Source of the DNA: Solobacterium sp.
GTDB taxonomy: Bacteria > Bacillota_I > Bacilli_A > Erysipelotrichales > Erysipelotrichaceae
Assembly: GCA_017543005.1 (NCBI GenBank)
Contig: JAFWEA010000119.1
Span: 1 to 9,256, forward strand
DNA length: 9,256 bases
Direction of reading: 5' to 3'
Below are positions 6,582 to 9,256 of this stretch, one piece after another (the first letter of the stretch is position 1; every line of letters starts with the position of its first letter). The translations under genes and the position numbers were made by a program. The notes beneath the pieces are model-generated. The model was given only the letters and a program-made list of their open reading frames with translations. It made no database searches and was not told where the DNA came from.

Positions 6582-6608
6582 TTAGCACTCACCACTTGCA
6601 AGTGCTAA
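6582..6608. promoter_or_regulatory. CIRCE operator (HrcA binding site) of the hsp20 gene
   Basis: The left arm TTAGCACTC (6582-6590), a 9-bp spacer (ACCACTTGC) and the right arm AAGTGCTAA (6600-6608) match the CIRCE consensus TTAGCACTC-N9-GAGTGCTAA with one mismatch (first base of the right arm). HrcA represses chaperone genes through this element in Bacillota and is released on heat stress as GroEL is titrated away. It begins at the base after the upstream stop codon and overlaps the predicted hsp20 -35 box. The inner 12 bp (6593-6604, CACTTGCAAGTG) form a second perfect palindrome. Confidence 0.93.
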
Positions 6609-6623
6609 AAACCGTGCTATAAC
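6596..6623 (+). promoter_or_regulatory. Sigma-A type promoter of hsp20, under CIRCE
   Basis: TTGCAA (6596-6601) and TATAAC (6618-6623) are 16 bp apart, which predicts transcription from about 6630. The -35 box straddles the spacer and right arm of CIRCE, the usual geometry for HrcA repression. Confidence 0.7.
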
Positions 6624-6629
6624 ATAATT

Positions 6630-6736
6630 GAACAAAGGAACAGAGAAGATCCTGAACAGAATCCAAACGCTCCGTCCCCTTGCTCAGAAACATAGTTCAG
6701 ATATGAACATGAAGAAGAGTAAAGGAGGAATAAACT
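6630..6736 (+). other. Untranslated leader of hsp20, about 107 nt, ending in a strong ribosome binding site
   Basis: No convincing reading frame precedes the ATG at 6737. AAAGGAGG (6721-6728) is 8 nt upstream of it. CTGAAC (6652-6657) and GTTCAG (6695-6700) could pair across a 37-nt loop, and CCCCTT (6676-6681) could pair partly with the AAGG of the ribosome binding site. Such pairing would resemble an RNA thermometer but is weak, so I do not call one. Confidence 0.45.
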
Positions 6737-7186
6737 ATGTTTGCACCGAAATTGTTTACTGAGAATCTGTTTGATGACTGGGATGAATTCCCGTTCTGGA
6801 AAGGCTTCAATGACATTGACAGAAAGCTTTACGGCAGAAGGGCAGCCAGAGAGATGCTGACGGATGTCCGTGAGCATGACAATCATTACGAAGTGATCAT
6901 TGATCTGCCTGGGTTCAAGAAGGATGAAATTACCATCGAACTGAAGGAAGGCAACCTGACCGTTACGGCGGTCAAGGGGCTGGACAAGGACGAGAAGGAC
7001 AAGGAAGGCACCCTGATCCGGCAGGAACGCTACAGCGGCATGATGCAGAGATCGTTCTATGTCGGCGAGAATGTCAAGCATGAGGAGATCAAGGCGAAGT
7101 TCGAGAATGGTGTTCTGACCCTTGAGATACCGAAGGAAGAAACGCCGAAACTGCCGGAAAAGAAGACCATCATGATCGAAGGATAA
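6737..7186 (+). CDS. Small heat-shock protein, Hsp20/alpha-crystallin family
   Basis: A 149-residue cytosolic chaperone of usual length for bacterial class A small heat-shock proteins such as clostridial Hsp18. The N-terminal arm (1-40) is rich in Phe and Trp (LFDDWDEFPFWKGF). The alpha-crystallin domain (about 41-135) has the expected landmarks: VIIDLPGFKKDEI (L57-F60), the ERYSGMMQRSF strand (97-107), and the F-E-N-G-V-L motif with G125-V126-L127. The C-terminal tail carries the oligomer-linking I-x-I motif (I145-M-I147). These proteins form large oligomers that hold unfolding proteins for refolding by DnaK and ClpB without ATP. The gene has its own CIRCE-controlled promoter, AAAGGAGG before ATG 6737, and a terminator 20 bp after the stop, so it is normally monocistronic. 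Confidence 0.96.
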   Translation: MFAPKLFTENLFDDWDEFPFWKGFNDIDRKLYGRRAAREMLTDVREHDNHYEVIIDLPGFKKDEITIELKEGNLTVTAVKGLDKDEKDKEGTLIRQERYSGMMQRSFYVGENVKHEEIKAKFENGVLTLEIPKEETPKLPEKKTIMIEG

Positions 7187-7205
7187 CCGGCAGAACAGGT
7201 GTCCG

Positions 7206-7231
7206 AAGCGGGCTGAATAAGCCCGCTTTTT
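7206..7231 (+). terminator. Rho-independent terminator of hsp20
   Basis: AAGCGGGCT (7206-7214) pairs with AGCCCGCTT (7220-7228) around a GAATA loop, and the T run 7227-7231 follows. The stem is 9 bp and GC-rich. A wider pair, CCGGCA (7187-7192) with TGCCGG (7235-7240), encloses it. Confidence 0.93.
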
Positions 7232-7255
7232 CTGTGCCGGCCCGGGGTTAATTCC

Positions 7256-7285
7256 TTGGAAATTTCCGGTTTTTTGAACTATAAT
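7256..7285 (+). promoter_or_regulatory. Sigma-A promoter of the MATE gene with an overlapping palindrome
   Basis: TTGGAA (7256-7261) and a perfect TATAAT (7280-7285) are 18 bp apart, so transcription should start near 7292, about 25 nt before the ATG. A perfect 10-bp palindrome, GGAAATTTCC (7258-7267), covers most of the -35 box and could be a regulator site, though a palindrome this short can occur by chance. Confidence 0.7.
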
Positions 7286-7316
7286 ATGCCGGATTCGATT
7301 CAGGAACGGTAAAGCA

Positions 7317-8669
7317 ATGAACAGAAATGAACGAATGACAATGATGGCGGAACTGCCGGTACCGCAGGTCCTGCTGAAGATGAGCCTGCCGATGATGATC
7401 TCCTTCTTCATCCAGGCCATGTACAATATCGTGGATTCCATGTTTGTGGCAAGAATCTCCGAAAATGCCCTGACCGCGGTCTCCCTGGCGTTTCCGATGC
7501 AGCAGATCGTGACGGCCATTGCGGTCGGTACGGCAACAGGCGTATCGGCAGTGTGGGCCAGACATATGGGTCTGGGGGAACGGGATAAGGCCGGTTCTTC
7601 CATCCGGACAATGACCGGCATGAGTCTGGCTTTTACCGTGCTGTTTATCATCCTGGGAGTGACCGTGCCGGGGCCGTTGTACCGTCTGCAGACCGATGTG
7701 GCGGAGATTGCCGAAATGGGGGCCCTGTACCTGACCATCAACTGGTGCCTGTCATGCGGCTCGATCTTCGGCAAGTACTATGAAAGACTGCTGGTGTCGG
7801 CCGGCCGGGCGACCCTGTCCATGGCGGCGATGGCTTCCGGGGCCGTATTCAATCTGATCTTTGATCCGCTGCTGATCTTCGGCCTGGGGCCGTTTCCGGA
7901 AATGGGTATTGCCGGGGCTGCCTACGCAACTGTCGGCGGGCAGATCTTTGCGGTATTTGTGGCGGTTGCCCTGAATATGAAATATAACGAAGAAGTAAAG
8001 CGGGATATGCTGAAGCCGGGCTTTGTGCCAGCGGAAGCGATGGCCATCCTGCGGGTGGGTCTGCCGTCCATCATCACGATGGGCCTGTCTTCCCTGACCA
8101 GCTTCATGATCAACCAGATCCTGCTGGTGTACTCGACGACAGCTACAGCGGTCTACGGTGTCTGGATGAAACTGCAGAACTTCTGCTATATGCCCAGCTT
8201 CGGCCTGAACAACGGCCTGGTGCCGGTGCTGTCCTATAACTACGGGATTGGCCGGAAAGACCGGATCAATGAAGCAATGAGACTTTCCGTCAGTGCCATC
8301 GGCGTCCTGATGGTTGCCCTGATGATCATTTTCGAGATTGTCCCGGGCACGGTGCTGACAATGTTCAATGCCGGTGAGATGATGCGGGAGATCGGCATGG
8401 TATGCCTGAGGGCCTGTGTGCTCTCACTGCCGTTCGGGGCGGTCTCCATGATCCTTTCCACCAGCATGCAGGCATTGGATCATGCCAGGTATTCCTTCGT
8501 GATCAATATCATGCGGCAGTGTGTGCTGCTGATCGGCAGTTTCTTCCTGCTGTCACAGCTGACCGGCAGTATCCGGATGATCTGGTTTGCCGTACCGTTT
8601 ACGGAAATCGTCACCTTCTGTCTCAGCCTGCTGCTGTACAGACAGTTCAGAAAACACCTCAATATATAA
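7317..8669 (+). CDS. MATE-family multidrug/toxin efflux transporter (MepA/DinF-like)
   Basis: A 450-residue protein with about 12 transmembrane helices in two homologous halves, the usual MATE length. The N-terminal stretch (LLKMSLPMMISFFIQAMYNI, then VDSMFVARIS) carries the family signature with D40 in helix 1, the acidic residue used for ion coupling in several MATE pumps. It continues ALTAVSLAFPMQQ and later FGLNNGLVPVLSYNYGIGRK, the equivalent region of the second half. MATE transporters expel cationic drugs or metabolites in exchange for Na+ or H+. This sequence looks closest to the MepA-like group common in clostridia. ATG 7317 is preceded by a modest AGGAA at 7302-7306, 10 nt upstream; Met7 and Met9 are possible but less typical starts. 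It has its own promoter and is transcribed towards a LysR gene. The substrate cannot be told from the sequence. Confidence 0.93.
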   Translation: MNRNERMTMMAELPVPQVLLKMSLPMMISFFIQAMYNIVDSMFVARISENALTAVSLAFPMQQIVTAIAVGTATGVSAVWARHMGLGERDKAGSSIRTMTGMSLAFTVLFIILGVTVPGPLYRLQTDVAEIAEMGALYLTINWCLSCGSIFGKYYERLLVSAGRATLSMAAMASGAVFNLIFDPLLIFGLGPFPEMGIAGAAYATVGGQIFAVFVAVALNMKYNEEVKRDMLKPGFVPAEAMAILRVGLPSIITMGLSSLTSFMINQILLVYSTTATAVYGVWMKLQNFCYMPSFGLNNGLVPVLSYNYGIGRKDRINEAMRLSVSAIGVLMVALMIIFEIVPGTVLTMFNAGEMMREIGMVCLRACVLSLPFGAVSMILSTSMQALDHARYSFVINIMRQCVLLIGSFFLLSQLTGSIRMIWFAVPFTEIVTFCLSLLLYRQFRKHLNI

Positions 8670-8696
8670 AAAGACTGCCCGGAAATTCCGGGCAGT
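8668..8696 (-). terminator. Terminator between the convergent MATE and lysR-like genes
   Basis: ACTGCCCGG (8674-8682) pairs with CCGGGCAGT (8688-8696), a 9-bp stem with an AAATT loop. On the minus strand it is followed by CTTTTTATATATT, a good U-tract, so it is an efficient terminator for the lysR-like gene. On the plus strand only TT precedes GTCATG, so termination of the MATE transcript is probably weaker. Confidence 0.82.
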
Positions 8697-8704
8697 TGTC
8701 ATGT

Positions 8705-9256
8705 TCAGAACATGCGGATCAGTTCCTGTACGGCCCTGGGGGTGTAATCCGTGTCCGGCAGGATGAAATAGAACTGGCGGATGGCAGCCGGGCTGCGGAG
8801 CTTGTAGAAACAGAGCGGGATATCCGCCGATACAACCAGGCGGTCACAGGTCAGGGTTGCCCCGTAGCCGGCGGCGGCCATGCGGTAGGCGGTTGCCAGC
8901 TGGGCCAGTGACAGGGTGATGTCCGGCGTGAAGCAGGCTTCCGCAAACATCTGCAGGGCCCGCTCATGGAGGTTGTTCCCAGAGTCCAGAATGATATACG
9001 GAAGGCTCTGGAAATCGTGCAGGTAGACTGCCGGGCAGGCATCTGTTTTATGTTTTCCGGCAATGATATCGGCAGCCGTCATGGCATAATCATGATTTTC
9101 CTCATTGATCGGATAATCCGCCGGGACCGCCAGCAGAATCTGGTCTTCAAAAGCCGGTTTATGGGCAAACTCGCGGATGACTTCATCATTGCAGTTCAAT
9201 GTCAGGTCGATTTTGTGCTCCCTTAGCAGTTCGCTCAGGGCTGCGGAACTGTCTTC
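8705..9256 (-). CDS. LysR-type transcriptional regulator, C-terminal (effector-binding) part, partial
   Basis: The frame is open from the right window edge (9256) to TGA at 8707-8705, giving 183 visible residues; a TTG at 9199-9197 is an internal Leu codon, not a start. The residues resemble the second half of a LysR effector-binding domain (periplasmic-binding-protein fold): LLREHKIDLTL and ILLAVPADYPI, then the hinge and second lobe with LPYIILDSGNNLHERAL, the helix F-A-E-A-C-F-T-P-D-I-T-L, and AYRMAAAGYGATL, matching the usual lva-x-G-x-G-i-x-l stretch. The N-terminal winged helix-turn-helix lies outside the window. LysR proteins are usually encoded divergently from their targets, so its targets are probably to the right; control of the convergent MATE gene is possible but unsupported. 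No effector can be named. Confidence 0.82.
   Translation of the reverse strand, partial: EDSSAALSELLREHKIDLTLNCNDEVIREFAHKPAFEDQILLAVPADYPINEENHDYAMTAADIIAGKHKTDACPAVYLHDFQSLPYIILDSGNNLHERALQMFAEACFTPDITLSLAQLATAYRMAAAGYGATLTCDRLVVSADIPLCFYKLRSPAAIRQFYFILPDTDYTPRAVQELIRMF

Noticed and set aside
6703..6763. Tiny leader peptide starting at ATG 6703 and overlapping the hsp20 start
   Set aside because: It has no ribosome binding site of its own, no attenuator features, and a composition set by the A/G-rich ribosome binding region.
7187..7240. Outer CCGGCA/TGCCGG pair around the hsp20 terminator as an attenuator or riboswitch
   Set aside because: The long-range 6-bp pair simply encloses the terminator, with no alternative antiterminator fold or conserved aptamer pattern that I can see.
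6617..7774. Minus-strand 385-codon frame across hsp20 and the MATE gene start
   Set aside because: It runs through the hsp20 gene, its terminator and the MATE promoter, has no ribosome binding site or recognisable domain, and is the shadow of two well-supported genes.
9197..9199. TTG as the start codon of the right-edge minus-strand gene
   Set aside because: The frame stays open to the window edge and the upstream residues (ALSELLREHKIDLT) continue the LysR effector domain, so this is an internal Leu codon.

Overview
The window looks like chromosomal DNA of a low-to-mid GC Gram-positive bacterium (Bacillota). The signs are strong AGGAGG ribosome binding sites, sigma-A type promoters, a CIRCE/HrcA heat-shock operator, a PrsW-type protease, and a secreted xxLxxG heptad-repeat protein beside an MMPL transporter. 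Base composition is by eye somewhat above 50% GC, which would suit a gut Erysipelotrichia or Clostridia lineage, but the sequence alone does not fix the genus. I see no rRNA, tRNA, CRISPR, insertion sequence or phage genes.

Layout from left to right. (1) The last 25 codons of what is probably rsmI, followed 12 bp later by a PrsW-family intramembrane protease; both are on the plus strand and end at a GAAA-loop terminator. (2) A minus-strand TetR regulator with its own terminator. It is divergent from a two-gene plus-strand operon: an MMPL/RND-type exporter, then (14 bp gap) a 962-residue secreted heptad-repeat protein. The intergenic region has a near-consensus promoter whose -35 box lies inside one of two 17/18-identical operator-like repeats, 42 bp apart. 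(3) One base after the operon's stop codon, a CIRCE operator overlapping a sigma-A promoter, a leader of about 100 nt, and a small heat-shock protein (Hsp20) gene with a strong terminator. (4) A MATE-family efflux gene with its own TATAAT promoter. (5) Convergent to it, the C-terminal part of a LysR-type regulator running off the right edge.

How the genes may work together: the TetR protein probably represses the MMPL plus repeat-protein operon and is relieved by a toxic or lipid-like ligand. The most unusual object is the repeat protein. It has a signal peptide, a conserved N-terminal domain, 23 heptads, a leucine-zipper-like coiled coil built from three 19-residue repeats, another 23 heptads, and a short conserved tail, with no membrane anchor. 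I read it as a long extracellular stalk or adaptor for the MMPL pump. That is inference, and the family's biochemical role is not established as far as I know. The Hsp20 gene is a textbook HrcA-regulated stress gene. The neighbourhood as a whole has an envelope and toxic-stress flavour (two exporters, a membrane protease, a chaperone), but only the TetR-MMPL-repeat protein group looks like one functional unit.

There is no gene-free stretch over 300 bases. The three main intergenic regions (about 128, 155 and 130 bp) are all occupied by promoters, operators or terminators, listed below.
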